From Carboxylicivirga sp. (lineage in GTDB: Bacteria > Bacteroidota > Bacteroidia > Bacteroidales > Marinilabiliaceae): a stretch of DNA of 64,000 nucleotides. The translations under genes and the position numbers were made by a program. How positions within the stretch are numbered: position 1 is the stretch's first letter; each line of letters opens with the position of its first letter. The stretch covers positions 25,652 through 89,651 of the forward strand of contig JAOARW010000107.1 in NCBI GenBank assembly GCA_025210475.1, written 5' to 3'. Positions 63,090-64,000 of the stretch are shown here, one piece after another. The notes under the pieces are model-generated. The model ran no database searches. It saw nothing but the letters and a program-made list of their open reading frames with translations, and was not told the origin of the DNA.

Positions 63090-63917
63090 ATGAAGAATCA
63101 AGTCTCAAAATCAGTAGTTGCTATACTTGTCAGTTTCTTGCTCCCACTGGCTGTATTGCTTCTAACCGTCAAGGTGGCCGCTTACAAAAGCGATCCTGAT
63201 CAGGTTAACGTAAAACTTAAGTCGGAGCATATTTCTTCAGTTGATCACTCACAGTTTGAGATCCTTCAGCAAGATTTTGAAACGCCCCATGACGTAACCG
63301 AGGCCTGTTTGTCCTGTCATACGGGCCGGGATGAAGAGATAATGGCTACAGCTCATTGGAAGTGGGAACGCGAAGAAGAAATTCCGGGAAGAGGTATTGT
63401 ATCGGTTGGTAAAAAGAATCTACTCAACAACTTTTGTACAGGTGCTAATGGCAACAATGGATCGTGTATGCGATGCCACATTGGTTATGGCTGGAAAGAT
63501 AAAACATTTGACTTTTCAGATAACCGCAACATTGATTGTTTAGTTTGTCACGACCAAACAGATACCTATTTTAAACAAAAAGGGCAAGGTGGCATGCCAG
63601 CCACTCCTGAAACTGCCAATGGTGCTTACCAGGTTCCTGACTATCCTTATGTTGCTCAGAATGTTGGTTTACCAAAGAAAAATAACTGTGGCATCTGCCA
63701 TTTTTATGGTGGTGGAGGAAACAATGTTAAACATGGAGATTTGGAGGAAGCCCTCCTTTCCTGTACCAAAGATGTAGATGTTCATATGGCTGCTGATGGT
63801 CCAGACATGGCTTGTATTGATTGCCATACAACCGAACGTCATAATATAATGGGTAAATTGGTAACTACTCACGTTCTCCAATTTTTTCAAAATCATCTTT
63901 TATCGAAGGAAATGTGA
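63090..63917 (+). CDS. multihaem c-type cytochrome, octahaem tetrathionate reductase-like, truncated
   Basis: A 275-residue frame from the ATG at 63090, with a signal or anchor segment (MKNQVSKSVVAILVSFLLPL and following). Five CxxCH haem sites are visible: CLSCH, CMRCH, CLVCH, CGICH and CIDCH, plus NNFCTGANGNNGSCMRCHIGYGW, the pattern I associate with octahaem tetrathionate reductase-type cytochromes. Members have about 450-500 residues and eight haems, but this frame stops after 275 and five. After HNIMGKL the sequence changes character (VTTHVLQFFQNHLLSKEM, stop), suggesting an insertion or deletion near 63859. It would act in periplasmic reduction of sulfur or nitrogen compounds if whole. 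Confidence 0.75.
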   Translation: MKNQVSKSVVAILVSFLLPLAVLLLTVKVAAYKSDPDQVNVKLKSEHISSVDHSQFEILQQDFETPHDVTEACLSCHTGRDEEIMATAHWKWEREEEIPGRGIVSVGKKNLLNNFCTGANGNNGSCMRCHIGYGWKDKTFDFSDNRNIDCLVCHDQTDTYFKQKGQGGMPATPETANGAYQVPDYPYVAQNVGLPKKNNCGICHFYGGGGNNVKHGDLEEALLSCTKDVDVHMAADGPDMACIDCHTTERHNIMGKLVTTHVLQFFQNHLLSKEM

Positions 63918-64000
63918 ATAAAATCACAGCTGTATGTTGATAACCAAGAAGCTTTCTGTGAATTTTAGATGAATTAAGGTGTGATCTTTGCGACATGATA

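Noticed and set aside
1..64000. tRNA or rRNA genes
   Set aside because: I saw no cloverleaf with a GGTTCGA-type T arm in an intergenic gap and no rRNA signature; a covariance search would be decisive.

Overview
The window looks like a piece of the chromosome of a free-living member of the Bacteroidota, probably close to the Marinilabiliales/Prolixibacteraceae group. The signs are AT-rich DNA, Bacteroidota-type promoters (TTG, about 19-22 bases, then TAnnTTTG), almost no Shine-Dalgarno sequences, a type IX secretion C-terminal domain, many lipoproteins, PadR/PspC genes, an HU-like/DUF4469 protein, a RHS remnant and large hybrid histidine kinases. All assignments come from reading the sequence; no database was searched.

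Layout. 1-900: 5' end of trpS and a YqaA-type membrane protein. 950-4900: a PadR regulon (small secreted Lys/Cys-rich peptide, padR, two PspC proteins, DUF4252) behind a probable operator. 4950-7050: fabH, then DUF177-rpmF as a separate unit. 7150-12110: rsgA followed by two sensor kinases in one operon. 12355-18300: a hybrid kinase, cvpA, and a merR-nif3-zinc ribbon operon. 18400-24290: a TPR protein, a type IX-secreted multidomain protein and hutU. 24390-32040: peptidases (aminopeptidase P, C1, M3, M23). The aminopeptidase P gene sits inside two nested pairs of inverted repeats. A decayed segment between the M3 and M23 genes holds a RHS remnant, a REP-type (Y1) transposase flanked by four matching hairpins, and an XRE-regulator fragment. 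32150-37300: alaS, a DUF4955-like beta-helix protein and a DUF2846 lipoprotein, which share near-identical terminators.

37370-48210 is accessory DNA: a MalT/LuxR-type regulator broken by an in-frame TGA, an M19-like dipeptidase without half of the usual metal ligands, an HU/DUF4469 protein, a seven-unit 23-bp tandem repeat, a PKD lipoprotein, tandem DUF1254/DUF1214 lipoproteins and small secreted proteins. 48344-52714 is a very large PAS hybrid kinase split by one in-frame TAA. 52900-60230: FkbM methyltransferase, dxs, an OmpA-like lipoprotein with a radical SAM/SPASM gene, and another hybrid kinase. 60400-64000: a lipoprotein, hutG, a Crp/Fnr regulator, and a multihaem cytochrome of the octahaem tetrathionate reductase type. 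The cytochrome is truncated near the window edge, possibly by an insertion.

Main themes: housekeeping genes (trpS, fabH, rpmF, rsgA, alaS, dxs) interleaved with heavy signalling capacity (one simple and four hybrid kinases), split histidine catabolism genes (hutU, hutG), and several freshly broken genes next to mobile or repeated DNA. The strongest candidates for something undescribed are the nested inverted repeats around the aminopeptidase gene, the hairpin-flanked Y1 transposase element, the 23-bp repeat array, the PadR operator layout, and the two large regulators each interrupted by a single stop codon.
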